The notes: generated by a model from the letters alone, not told the origin. 64,000 nucleotides of DNA from Haemophilus seminalis (GCF_006384255.1 NZ_VCED01000001.1:310001-374000), one strand, 5' to 3'; positions 49,353-56,049 are shown, counted from the first letter of the stretch. Made by a program: numbers and translations.

Positions 49353-49442
49353 TTTTGTTTCCTTTTTCGTCAATTTAGTGAATTTAGGGTGTAACAATCC
49401 GCCACACGATTTTTCAAAAGTGCGGTCGGATTTTTCTTTGTT

Positions 49443-50093
49443 TTAGAAGTCGATTTTGACTGCTTTTGGATTAAAGCCTCGCAAGTGTTTTAATACACGC
49501 CAGTTTGTCATTTGGTCGATGTTAAAATCGCTTGTGATGCGGTTTAAGATTTGATTGGTAGAGCGTAACACGCTTAAATATTCGTAAGCCTGTCCGTAGA
49601 TTTGCCCACTCATGTTCGAGCCTAAAACGTTAAAGGCTCTCTCAATATGTTGGAAAGTGCCGACGCCACGTTTGAAAGCGAACCACAACCAAGCAAGCTG
49701 TTGTAATTCATATTCGGTAAATTCAAAGGTGAATTTCTCAGGTTCTGGCAAGGCGAGCTGTTGCGGTGGTTGCAAGGCTTTTAATGTTCTTTCGCAACGG
49801 ATGAAGTATTGGCGAATTTGTCTGCCTCGTTCGTTTCTTTCGACCATGCCGAGTTCTTTGCCCATGTCGAGGGTTATGTGATATTCCTTGCGTGGGCGTC
49901 CGTTGGTGCGTTCGGTGATGATGAAGTAGTCTTCATCTTGAATGAAACCATATTCGTTGATGCGGTTTTTAATCCAAGTTGCGTATTCTTGTTTGCTTTC
50001 TACGAATGCGTGAAGTTCACGAGCGTTGCAAAGTTGAACAGGTTGATTTTGGATTAAGCCGTTAAAAACAGGGATTAAGTTTGAATTTGTCAT
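49443..50093 (-). CDS. AntA/AntB-type phage antirepressor (left arm)
   Basis: 216 aa. The AntA/AntB domain occupies residues about 15-95 ([65 protein letters not shown]), followed by a P22-type antirepressor C-terminal-like region ([21 protein letters not shown]). Such proteins inactivate phage repressors. A second antirepressor lies at 56546-57265. Downstream of a candidate promoter and an internal terminator (50279-50397). Confidence 0.82.
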   Translation of the reverse strand: MTNSNLIPVFNGLIQNQPVQLCNARELHAFVESKQEYATWIKNRINEYGFIQDEDYFIITERTNGRPRKEYHITLDMGKELGMVERNERGRQIRQYFIRCERTLKALQPPQQLALPEPEKFTFEFTEYELQQLAWLWFAFKRGVGTFQHIERAFNVLGSNMSGQIYGQAYEYLSVLRSTNQILNRITSDFNIDQMTNWRVLKHLRGFNPKAVKIDF

Positions 50094-50278
50094 TTTGTGG
50101 TCTCTTTGTCAAAGTTTTAAAACTCATCACGAACCACTGCGAATAGTTGGTGATGAACTGAATAGGATTCGCAGTACCGTGACAAAGAGAAACGGCGGAT
50201 CTTTCGATCCTCCTAAACAGTTCATCATTGGACTTTTTGATAAATTTATCAAAAAGGTAGATTTGCTGTTTTGCGGCT

Positions 50279-50361
50279 ATAAAAAAAGTCGCTTTTGAGC
50301 GACTGTCTTTTTCACCGCTCTTTGTCATTCAGGACTGCGATCCCGACTTTCTGTTGAAAGT
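50279..50361 (-). ncRNA. Candidate short terminated phage RNA (about 80 nt)
   Basis: On the minus strand a good promoter (TTGACA-N18-TAAGAT, 50397-50368) would start transcription near 50361. A strong terminator, AGTCGCT-CAAA-AGCGACT plus T7, ends near 50279. The enclosed RNA also has an ACTTTC-AACA-GAAAGT hairpin. It may be a regulatory RNA or an attenuated leader of the antirepressor gene. An 88-aa open frame (50062-50328, MTKSGEKDSRSKATFFIAAK...) crosses it and is the competing interpretation. Confidence 0.45.
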
Positions 50362-50367
50362 GGGGGT

Positions 50368-50397
50368 ATCTTAATCTGATGTGAGCGGTGTTGTCAA
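50368..50397 (-). promoter_or_regulatory. Leftward promoter upstream of the antirepressor
   Basis: TTGACA (plus-strand TGTCAA at 50392-50397), 18-bp spacer, TAAGAT (plus-strand ATCTTA at 50368-50373). Confidence 0.65.
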
Positions 50398-50428
50398 TAC
50401 GGTTTTTTAACGAGAACCGCAAAACTCG

Positions 50429-50486
50429 CCTTGTTGCGTCTTACTTCAAACAAGGAATATAATTGTTGCGTCTTACTTCAACAATT
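50429..50486 (+). promoter_or_regulatory. Tandem-hairpin leader of the 50500 gene
   Basis: An exact 19-bp direct repeat TTGTTGCGTCTTACTTCAA (50431-50449 and 50463-50481) is arranged so that each copy forms the top of a hairpin with its own flanks: CCTTGTT/AACAAGG (50429-50435 with 50449-50455) and AATTGTTG/CAACAATT (50461-50468 with 50479-50486). Confidence 0.6.
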
Positions 50487-50499
50487 ACAGGAATTTATT

Positions 50500-50904
50500 A
50501 TGTGGGAAGCGTTAATTACTTCCATCTTTTCCATTCTCAAATCTCATTTTGATGAGGTGATTGTGCGTATTACAACGTGGTTTTTGTCGTTTATTCTTTG
50601 TTGGTTGCTTATTCCTGTTCATATTCAGATTGAGCTAATGGCAAGACCACTACCTGCTTTACCTGATTATGCTCTGGTTTACCTTTTCTACTTGGTTGCC
50701 GCAACTAGCTTTTGGCAAATGTTCTTCATCATTTTGGATATATTGGCTAGTTTGGTCGAAAAATTTCGGCAATACAAAGCTGTCAATCCACAATCCAAGT
50801 GGGTTGAGATTGATGGCGAGTATAAAAATTATACATTCTTTAAATGTCATCGTTTATCCTTACTTTTACGAATAAAAAAATCATCAAGTTCAGCAAAAAA
50901 CTAA
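50500..50904 (+). CDS. Phage membrane protein, possible superinfection-exclusion (SieB-like)
   Basis: 134 aa. Two transmembrane segments (WFLSFILCWLLIPVHI and ALVYLFYLVAATSFWQMFFIILDIL) then a basic cytoplasmic tail. Start at ATG 50500 with AGGAA upstream. It is transcribed against the surrounding leftward operon, so it needs its own promoter, as expected of a prophage gene expressed in the lysogen. Topology and location between N-type and antirepressor genes recall SieB. The family match is not firm. Confidence 0.6.
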   Translation: MWEALITSIFSILKSHFDEVIVRITTWFLSFILCWLLIPVHIQIELMARPLPALPDYALVYLFYLVAATSFWQMFFIILDILASLVEKFRQYKAVNPQSKWVEIDGEYKNYTFFKCHRLSLLLRIKKSSSSAKN

Positions 50905-50912
50905 TAAAAAAT

Positions 50913-50930
50913 ACCGCTCTTTCGAGCGGT
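50913..50930 (-). terminator. Leftward terminator
   Basis: ACCGCTC-(4 nt)-GAGCGGT. On the minus strand it is followed by ATTTTTTATTAG. It would stop leftward transcription before it runs antisense through the 50500 gene. Confidence 0.7.
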
Positions 50931-50977
50931 CAGTGGAGTAGTGCAATCAGTCTGTGCTGATTTGTCTAGAATAGGAC

Positions 50978-51006
50978 GCCTTTCTTTATGCTTGTAAGGC
51001 TCAAGC
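50978..51006 (+). repeat. 29-bp direct repeat, copy 1
   Basis: GCCTTTCTTTATGCTTG then TAAGGCTCAAGC; the second copy at 51722-51750 differs at one base. Confidence 0.85.
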
Positions 51007-51072
51007 CCTCTTGTTTGCCACAACAACGAGGAATATAATATTTCCGCCATAACAACAATTTATGAGGAAATA
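51007..51072 (+). promoter_or_regulatory. Tandem-hairpin leader of the 51075 gene
   Basis: CCTCTTGTT pairs with AACAACGAGG (one bulge) at 51007-51031. TATTTCC (51039-51045) pairs with GGAAATA (51066-51072), which holds the ribosome site of the 51075 gene. The layout parallels the leader at 50429-50486, including the shared linker AGGAATATAAT. Confidence 0.5.
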
Positions 51073-51074
51073 CT

Positions 51075-51287
51075 ATGAAAAAGATAACGGCTGATAAAAT
51101 AGCCTTAGTCATGGCTAGAGACATTTTGAGAACCAACTCTCATTATCAAAGAAATATTGATCTAACAACCGCAAGGGATATTGCAGAGTTTATCAATTCA
51201 TTATCTGAAACATTTCAGAAAACGTTAGATGATGAAATTGATTCGTCTCACATCATCAATGCTTATAAGAATCAATCAGGTAAATAG
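51075..51287 (+). CDS. Hypothetical phage protein, 70 aa
   Basis: MKKITADKIALVMARDILR... Mostly helical and soluble, no family recognised. Good GAGG site, apparently sequestered in a hairpin. Like the 50500 gene it is transcribed rightward, against the leftward operon, suggesting an accessory gene with its own control. Confidence 0.6.
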   Translation: MKKITADKIALVMARDILRTNSHYQRNIDLTTARDIAEFINSLSETFQKTLDDEIDSSHIINAYKNQSGK

Positions 51288-51414
51288 CCCTACATAAGGA
51301 TTCTGCAATCTCATCAGGTAACATTCCTGTATTTTTCGCGGCGCTTTCTAATACAGCCTGTTTGATTAGATTTTTATCTTTATCAGATAGGCTGCTTTCT
51401 TGTTTTTCTTCCAT
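51256..51414 (-). CDS. Small phage protein, 52 aa
   Basis: Start at ATG 51414 (MEEKQESSLSDKDKNLIKQA) with GAGG 6 nt upstream. The open frame extends further to 51567 through the inverted-repeat region. Overlaps the end of the converging 51075 gene by 32 nt. Function unknown. Confidence 0.55.
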   Translation of the reverse strand: MEEKQESSLSDKDKNLIKQAVLESAAKNTGMLPDEIAESLCRAIYLIDSYKH

Positions 51415-51442
51415 TTTTAACCTCGTTTGTTTTATTGTTGCC

Positions 51443-51523
51443 ATTTCAAAACACACTTCATCTATCATTCGCAACGGTTTCACTTGCCGTTGTGTCTCTG
51501 TACTAGCAAATGTGTTTTGAAAT
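51443..51523 (-). repeat. Long inverted repeat, copy A
   Basis: ATTTCAAAACACACTT (51443-51458) and AAATGTGTTTTGAAAT (51508-51523) pair over 16 bp (one G-T wobble as minus-strand RNA). A CAACGG/CCGTTG stem lies in the loop. It sits upstream of the 52-aa gene on its transcript. Confidence 0.75.
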
Positions 51524-51721
51524 ATCCACATTGGGATATTCGCCTGCTTGAGCTCCACTTTCGGCAACTACACCGTTTTTCACTGGCTTTGCATGGGCAG
51601 ACTTTAAACCACAGTGTTATTAAGTAGGTTAGGGCTTTTAATCTAACGACCGCTTAATACCGTTATGCACTGTGTTTCTGTAACCAAATTGTCGAAAATT
51701 CAAAACAGGTTAATGATGAGT
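51524..51721. other. Intergenic stretch between the inverted repeat and the DUF2303 gene
   Basis: About 200 bp without a convincing gene. Read leftward, one frame ends ...GEYPNVDISKHIC and resembles the end of a frame at the homologous position near 53010 (...TDWFISKHI), so both could be remnants of, or real, short unnamed phage proteins. Confidence 0.4.
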
Positions 51722-51750
51722 GCCTTTCTTTATGCTTGCAAGGCTCAAGC
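51722..51750 (+). repeat. 29-bp direct repeat, copy 2
   Basis: Matches 50978-51006 with a single T to C difference. Lies 5 nt beyond the DUF2303 stop. Confidence 0.85.
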
Positions 51751-51755
51751 TTAGT

Positions 51756-52559
51756 TTAGATTTGCATTGTGCCAACACTGACTGAAATGCTTGTTTCTTT
51801 TAAAGCAAGCGTGAGCTTATCCGCAAATTCTTGCGCAATAGATTCTTGGATTTGTTCTGCTTTAATCAAACGAGCTACTAGCATTGGCTTATCACCACCC
51901 GTAAGGATTGATAAGCGAAGCGTGAATGCTTGGCTATCTAAGCCCTTGTATGTGTGCGTGTTAAACACAAAATATTTCGGTAGTTGTAACTTGCTTTTCG
52001 CTTCTACACTTTCCATCGCTGAACGTGATGCAGCAAACTCCCCAACTTCGTGTTCTTCATTTCTAGCATAATCTAAAGTAATTTTACGCACCGCTTGAAT
52101 TGCTGAAGTGAATGACATTAATTCATCATCCTCACTGTAAACAGTGATGAAATCGCGCCAATCTTCAAGCCATTCAGAAAATTCACGCTGATCACATTTT
52201 TTACCTTGGAAATCACATAGTGCTTTAAATGCCGATGTTTTTTCCATATTTAAAAGTGCGCGATGGTTGGCGTGAAGAGGTTGTTTGAGAGAGCCAATAT
52301 CAAAGACAATTTCTGCACCAAGATTTTTTTCGTCAATAAAACATTGAGCATTTTCTTGCTGATACTGTGCGGCATAAGCAGTAAAACTATCAAAGTTATA
52401 TGTTGAAAATACGGCACGAAATTGATTGCGGAATTGATTTTGTGATTCCAATGAATGGATTTTCATATCACTTGGCAGGATAGCGATTGGATAATCGCTT
52501 TTTCCTACGTGAACACTAGATAAAACAAGTTCTTTAAGTTGTTGTAAATTTTCGTTCAT
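51756..52559 (-). CDS. DUF2303-family phage protein
   Basis: 267 aa. Matches DUF2303 (LKQPLHANHRALLNMEKTSAFKALCDFQGKKCDQREFSEWLEDW and the C-terminal FTLRLSILTGGDKPMLVARLIKAEQIQE). Widespread in lambdoid early regions with unproven function. 9 nt after its partner 52569-52913. Confidence 0.8.
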   Translation of the reverse strand: MNENLQQLKELVLSSVHVGKSDYPIAILPSDMKIHSLESQNQFRNQFRAVFSTYNFDSFTAYAAQYQQENAQCFIDEKNLGAEIVFDIGSLKQPLHANHRALLNMEKTSAFKALCDFQGKKCDQREFSEWLEDWRDFITVYSEDDELMSFTSAIQAVRKITLDYARNEEHEVGEFAASRSAMESVEAKSKLQLPKYFVFNTHTYKGLDSQAFTLRLSILTGGDKPMLVARLIKAEQIQESIAQEFADKLTLALKETSISVSVGTMQI

Positions 52560-52568
52560 TTAAAGCTC

Positions 52569-52913
52569 CTATGCTGCTTTTACAATTTTTAAAGTGCCAT
52601 TTGGTGTTGGCTCTGGTTTTTCAGGCGTTGCACAAAGTGCACCACCTTTATGTACGTACATTGGTGTCGCAGTAGTATCCTCTTCGGAAGATTTCCCGCG
52701 TTTTGTAGGTTTGATATAGCTTAGCTTGTGTTGAATTTGAACAGATGGATTATCGCTATCCATTCTCTTTAATGTAAATTCAACCTTCACTGTGCCTTGC
52801 TTGTCATTATTTAAAACACCCAATGCAACCTCTGAAAGAGCTGTGGCGAGCTTATTTTCAAAGATCCCTGCGTCAAGCTCTTCAAGAAACTCGTGTACGT
52901 TTGTTTTTGCCAT
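52569..52913 (-). CDS. Phage protein paired with DUF2303
   Basis: 114 aa. N-terminal VHEFLEELDAGIFENKLATALSEVALGVLNNDKQGTVKVEFTLKRM, typical of the gene that precedes DUF2303 in Pasteurellaceae and other phages. Its function is unknown. AGGAG lies upstream. Confidence 0.7.
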   Translation of the reverse strand: MAKTNVHEFLEELDAGIFENKLATALSEVALGVLNNDKQGTVKVEFTLKRMDSDNPSVQIQHKLSYIKPTKRGKSSEEDTTATPMYVHKGGALCATPEKPEPTPNGTLKIVKAA

Positions 52914-52955
52914 TTTTATTTCTCCTATTTAAATAAGTGTTGTAATGGTTTTACC

Positions 52956-53007
52956 ATTTCAAAGCACACTTGATATTGATGTCTTAACTTCAAATATGCT
53001 TTGAAAT
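52956..53007 (-). repeat. Long inverted repeat, copy B
   Basis: ATTTCAAAGCACACTTG (52956-52972) and CAAATATGCTTTGAAAT (52991-53007) pair over 17 bp as minus-strand RNA (two G-T wobbles). It is homologous to copy A at 51443-51523, with an A-T to G-C pair exchange matched in both arms. Confidence 0.75.
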
Positions 53008-53203
53008 AAACCAGTCCGTGGGCTTGTTCGCCATTTCCCCGACTGAACTCGTATCCTCTAAGGGATTGCTTAAAGATATAAACAGCGCTGCCATTGACCT
53101 GCCAACCACATCTCTTCGGTTAAACACGCAGTACAGTTTTCTGCTCTGGGGTTACTCGACTTTAATCAGCCGATAATTTATATCCCGCACGAGACCAAGT
53201 TTT
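53008..53203. other. Leader region of the DUF2303 genes
   Basis: About 195 bp without an assignable gene. A short minus-strand frame (MAALFISLSNPLEDT...WFISKHI) is the only candidate and has no clear ribosome site. Confidence 0.4.
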
Positions 53204-53212
53204 TAAAGAGCA
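53204..53212 (-). promoter_or_regulatory. boxA-like antitermination element
   Basis: On the minus strand TGCTCTTTA, identical to the start of the rRNA-type boxA bound by NusB/S10. It is preceded by GCC-GAAA-GGC, a small GNRA-loop hairpin. It lies about 340 nt into the leftward transcript, upstream of several intrinsic terminators. Confidence 0.5.
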
Positions 53213-53250
53213 TTGCCTTTCGGCTTGGTTGTAAAACCTTTATTCAAGCC

Positions 53251-53274
53251 CTCACCAAAAGGGCTTAGTAAAGA
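53251..53274 (-). terminator. Hairpin after the first leftward gene
   Basis: AAGCCCT-TTTGGTG-AGGGCTT on the minus strand, directly after the stop at 53278. Only weakly T-rich downstream. Confidence 0.5.
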
Positions 53275-53277
53275 TTC

Positions 53278-53508
53278 TTATTGTTTTGTTAGTTGTTCCG
53301 CTCTTACTGGAGACCAGTAACAATCTTTGTTTAAGTAAACAAATCTTCCGCCTGAAATATCTTCTTTCTTTTCAAACCCGATAACCTCGAATGGCCCAAA
53401 TTTGATTCCAAAGTCGTTTTTATAAATAACTCGGTCGCCAACTTTTAAATCGCACTCAATCGGTGCGACTGAGTTAAGCTGTTTTTTAAAGTTTTGAAGA
53501 TTTGTCAT
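53278..53508 (-). CDS. First gene of the leftward (PL) operon, 76 aa
   Basis: Start at ATG 53508 (MTNLQNFKKQLNSV), with AAGGAG upstream; the open frame to 53592 crosses PL and the operators and is not used. The product looks like a small SH3/KOW-type beta barrel (CDLKVGDRVIYKNDFGIKFGPFEVIGF). In position it resembles N of lambda, but the sequence shows no Arg-rich N peptide. Function unknown. Confidence 0.6.
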   Translation of the reverse strand: MTNLQNFKKQLNSVAPIECDLKVGDRVIYKNDFGIKFGPFEVIGFEKKEDISGGRFVYLNKDCYWSPVRAEQLTKQ

Positions 53509-53548
53509 TTTTAGGCTCCTTGTTTGTGTATCTCGTTTTGATGGGATT

Positions 53549-53577
53549 ATTATGTACTTATGGTTCATTATAGTCAA
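53549..53577 (-). promoter_or_regulatory. Leftward early promoter PL
   Basis: -35 TTGACT (plus-strand AGTCAA 53572-53577), 17-bp spacer, -10 CATAAT (plus-strand ATTATG 53549-53554). Overlaps operator 53553-53567. Confidence 0.75.
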
Positions 53578-53620
53578 GAACAAAAAGTACATATTTTTAA
53601 TAAAATGTACTTTTTGTTCA
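53553..53620. promoter_or_regulatory. Left operator cluster OL (three 15-bp sites)
   Basis: TGTAC-TTATG-GTTCA (53553-53567), AGAAC-AAAAA-GTACA (53577-53591) and TGTAC-TTTTT-GTTCA (53606-53620). All share the dyad TGTAC/GAAC half-sites with a 5-bp centre found at OR. Confidence 0.8.
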
Positions 53621-53816
53621 TATTTGATTGATTTACAAAGAAATAAATTTTTGAAAATTGAGTTTAATTGCTTATTTTTTAATCAGTTAAAAAGTAAAGT
53701 TTGTGTTTTGTGGTGTGTTTTTGAGATTTTTGCGATGCTGATCGCAAATTTTGGTAGCGATAGTTGGTTTAAATTGAGGTTGGTTTATTATGCCTCTGCC
53801 GATAAGGAGGGCAATT

Positions 53817-53984
53817 ATGAAAAAAGAGTTTAAAAAATGGCTAATCTCGCTGAATTGTGAAGGGATTAATAGATTAGGGATTGATGAGATAGTGTCGCGC
53901 GTAGATGATGAATTGAGGATTGTACGCGCTAATGAGCAGGAGAGGATTGTGCTAGAGGAGTTGATTGCGGAGTTTAAATGTTAA
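53817..53984 (+). CDS. Small protein in the immunity region, 55 aa
   Basis: MKKEFKKWLISLNCEGINRL... preceded by a strong AAGGAGG. Acidic helical C-terminal half. Transcribed rightward from the OL side, opposite to dinD and the repressor, so it may be expressed in the lysogen. No family recognised. Confidence 0.58.
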   Translation: MKKEFKKWLISLNCEGINRLGIDEIVSRVDDELRIVRANEQERIVLEELIAEFKC

Positions 53985-53988
53985 TAAA

Positions 53989-54012
53989 AAACCGCCAGTT
54001 AGGCGGTTTATT
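53989..54012 (+). terminator. Terminator after the 55-aa gene
   Basis: AAACCGCC-AGTTA-GGCGGTTT followed by ATTTG. Also suitable for the opposite direction after the dinD stop. Confidence 0.75.
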
Positions 54013-54026
54013 TGTCAAATAGAGGA

Positions 54027-54872
54027 TTATTTTTTCTTGCTGTCGTGCTTTGTCAGTGCTTTATGTGTTTTCTTTATACTTGTCTGTATTTTGTTAATTT
54101 TTTCTTGGGAAAGAGCGAGATCTTCAGGTGCTGTTCCGGTATTTGAGATCATGACATTACGAACAGAGCGACCAACGGTTTCAGCCGCATTTTCTAAATT
54201 CTTTTGACCTTTAATATTTTGATTTCTTATTTTGGCTTCTGTTTGTGTTACGCGGAATATATTCGCTGCGAGCTCCTCATTATCCATGAAATCAAGCAGT
54301 GATGCGTTGTTATCAAGTAGCCCTTTTTTGTTTTTTAAATTTTTAATATTCATATTGTACATCCCTCTATACCCAGCATTTTGGAAGAAAGCATAGTTCT
54401 CCACGCCGTGTTTGTGGGCAATATGGCTCAGGCTTTTTTCTCTATCTGAAATGTCACCACGTAAGTAAACTCGATCCACTTCTTCGGCGCTTTGGCAAAG
54501 TGTGTGAATTTCATCTGCCAGTTTAGCGAAATATGCTTGGGCTGCAGCAACCTTCGGATTACTTATATTTCCATTCATAACCGTTAAATAACAAGCAAAT
54601 CGAGTCATTTTAAAGTCAGATGGTGTGTTCGGCGATTGCGTCTGAATGAAGTTGTCTGCAATTGGAATATTTAAGTTATTACATACAGCATAAGCCTTAT
54701 TCATGGCTTTTAAAATTGCCTGCATGTCGTTATACCCTAACATCATAGCAAGATCAGAAGCATACCAGTATGTAATTCCGTTTTGTTTCGCAAAATCGTC
54801 AAATGAAAGAGATGTTCCCTCCTCAAATACGAGCGCTAATTGAGTCATGTTATTTCCAAATTTTTGTGTCAT
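54027..54872 (-). CDS. dinD: DinD-like protein (DNA-damage-inducible protein D)
   Basis: 281 aa. Strong family resemblance: YWYASDLAMMLGYNDMQAILKAMNKA, FKMTRFACYLTVMNGNISNPKVAAAQAYFAKLADE, HGVENYAFFQNAGYRGMYNMNIKNLKNKKGL and ELAANIFRVTQTEAKI. E. coli DinD is an SOS-induced protein that disassembles RecA filaments. Here it lies next to the RecA-cleavable repressor, where it could delay RecA-driven induction (inference). A candidate promoter TTGACT-N19-TACAAT lies at 54914-54884. No clear LexA box. Confidence 0.85.
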   Translation of the reverse strand: MTQKFGNNMTQLALVFEEGTSLSFDDFAKQNGITYWYASDLAMMLGYNDMQAILKAMNKAYAVCNNLNIPIADNFIQTQSPNTPSDFKMTRFACYLTVMNGNISNPKVAAAQAYFAKLADEIHTLCQSAEEVDRVYLRGDISDREKSLSHIAHKHGVENYAFFQNAGYRGMYNMNIKNLKNKKGLLDNNASLLDFMDNEELAANIFRVTQTEAKIRNQNIKGQKNLENAAETVGRSVRNVMISNTGTAPEDLALSQEKINKIQTSIKKTHKALTKHDSKKK

Positions 54873-54990
54873 ATTGATTCCTTATTGTATGATTTCTTGA
54901 GCATGTAAAGTCAAGTAATTTTTTAGTTATCGCTAAATTAATTATGGTAGATTAGCCAATTTTTTCAGGTTTTCTTGATCGGCATTTTAA

Positions 54991-55656
54991 TTACAAAACT
55001 TCAACTCTTTCTCTTGCCACACCAATAATGCGGATTTCTTGGTTAAGTGAGCTTAATGTTGGAAACATTGGATTAAGCGGGACAAGCTCAAAGTGCGGTA
55101 TGCCTTCTGCTGTTCTTGTACCGAGCTCTTTGTATTGTTTAAATGTCGCCTCATTGTTGCCATTGATTGCGGCCACAAATTTTCCTGGGGTTGGTGCAAT
55201 ATCAGGATCGATTAAAACCAGATCGCCCTCATTAAAACGCGGGAGCATAGATTTCCCTTCAATTCGTAAATAAAAGGAGTTTTCAGAGGCTATGACTGTA
55301 CTTGGGATCATCTCGTAACCGTCAAATCCCTCAAGCGATCTAATATCAGTCCATAGTCCTGCTTGGATTGGACTTAGCAAAGGGTAGGATATTTGCTTTT
55401 CGATTTTCTCAATAGAGGCATTCTTATCGCCATAAGTTAGCCATTCTTTTGTTACGCCCAAAAAATCAGCCAATACATAAATATTTGCTTGAGTTGGCAA
55501 TGTCTCCGCATTGAACCATTTACTCACTGCTTTTGGCGTAATTTTCAGTATATCTGCAATAACTTTTCCCCTGCCTTTTTCTGGCAAGTTCTTTCTTTTG
55601 CACGCAATGTCTAGCCGTGCGGCAAAGTCCTGTTTAATTTTTTCTTCTGTAATCAT
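54991..55656 (-). CDS. CI-type phage repressor with S24 autoprotease
   Basis: 221 aa from ATG 55656 (MITEEKIKQDFAARLDIAC); the longer frame to 55683 overlaps an operator. N-terminal HTH (GKVIADILKITPKAVSKWFNAETLP), Ala-Gly cleavage site in SPIQAGLW, then the LexA-like Ser/Lys dyad S136 (GKSMLPRF) and K173 (ATFKQY). This is a RecA-induced self-cleaving repressor, and should bind the six TGTAC-N5-GTTCA operators. Confidence 0.9.
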   Translation of the reverse strand: MITEEKIKQDFAARLDIACKRKNLPEKGRGKVIADILKITPKAVSKWFNAETLPTQANIYVLADFLGVTKEWLTYGDKNASIEKIEKQISYPLLSPIQAGLWTDIRSLEGFDGYEMIPSTVIASENSFYLRIEGKSMLPRFNEGDLVLIDPDIAPTPGKFVAAINGNNEATFKQYKELGTRTAEGIPHFELVPLNPMFPTLSSLNQEIRIIGVARERVEVL

Positions 55657-55682
55657 TTTTTCACCTTTGAACCAACGGTTCA

Positions 55683-55688
55683 ATTATA
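55683..55688 (-). promoter_or_regulatory. PRM -10 element of the repressor gene
   Basis: TATAAT on the minus strand, 27 bp upstream of the repressor ATG, next to operator 55668-55682. Confidence 0.55.
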
Positions 55689-55696
55689 AATAAAAC

Positions 55697-55725
55697 TTGA
55701 AGTACTTTCAGTTCTAAATTAAAAT
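55697..55725 (+). promoter_or_regulatory. Rightward early promoter PR
   Basis: -35 TTGAAG (55697-55702), 17-bp spacer, -10 TAAAAT (55720-55725), overlapping the operators 55701-55715 and 55725-55739. Confidence 0.7.
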
Positions 55726-55755
55726 GTACTCAAAGTTCATTTAAAGAGATTATAT

Positions 55756-55995
55756 ATGGAAAACTTAAAACATATTATTGACTCTTTGGGTGCAGCTAAA
55801 GTGGCCGATTTATGCGGACTTTCTGTCCGAGCTGTTTATAAATGGCGCACATCAAATTCTTTACCACGAACTGAATATACAGGCGAGACAAGATATTCCG
55901 AGATTCTATCTCAAGCCTTGGAAGGTTCTGTCTCTGCGGAAGAAATTCGACACTTTAGCAAACCTATTAAGTCAGGCTCTGCGATTATCGCATGA
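55756..55995 (+). CDS. Cro-like HTH regulator
   Basis: 79 aa. HTH LGAAKVADLCGLSVRAVYKWRTSNSLPRTEY at residues about 12-42, of the YdaS/Cro type. First gene from PR and divergent from the repressor, the position of cro. It should compete for the same operators. Confidence 0.78.
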   Translation: MENLKHIIDSLGAAKVADLCGLSVRAVYKWRTSNSLPRTEYTGETRYSEILSQALEGSVSAEEIRHFSKPIKSGSAIIA

Positions 55996-56049
55996 CTGTA
56001 ATTTACCAACACCAATTGAAAAGAAAACCATAAAAATAAGGCAAAAATT

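Larger units (their letters stand above)
55668..55739. promoter_or_regulatory. Right operator cluster OR (three 15-bp sites)
   Basis: TGAAC-CAACG-GTTCA (55668-55682), AGTAC-TTTCA-GTTCT (55701-55715) and TGTAC-TCAAA-GTTCA (55725-55739). The first extends to a 17-bp perfect palindrome. They cover PRM and PR. Confidence 0.8.

Noticed and set aside
50062-50328. 88-aa minus-strand gene (MTKSGEKDSRSKATFF...), possibly Icd- or Ash-like
   Set aside because: No ribosome site, it contains a strong terminator in frame and overlaps the antirepressor start. Kept only as an alternative to the short-RNA reading.
54872-54990. LexA box upstream of the DinD-like gene
   Set aside because: No CTG-N10-CAG dyad could be found by eye; only a plain promoter-like sequence is visible.
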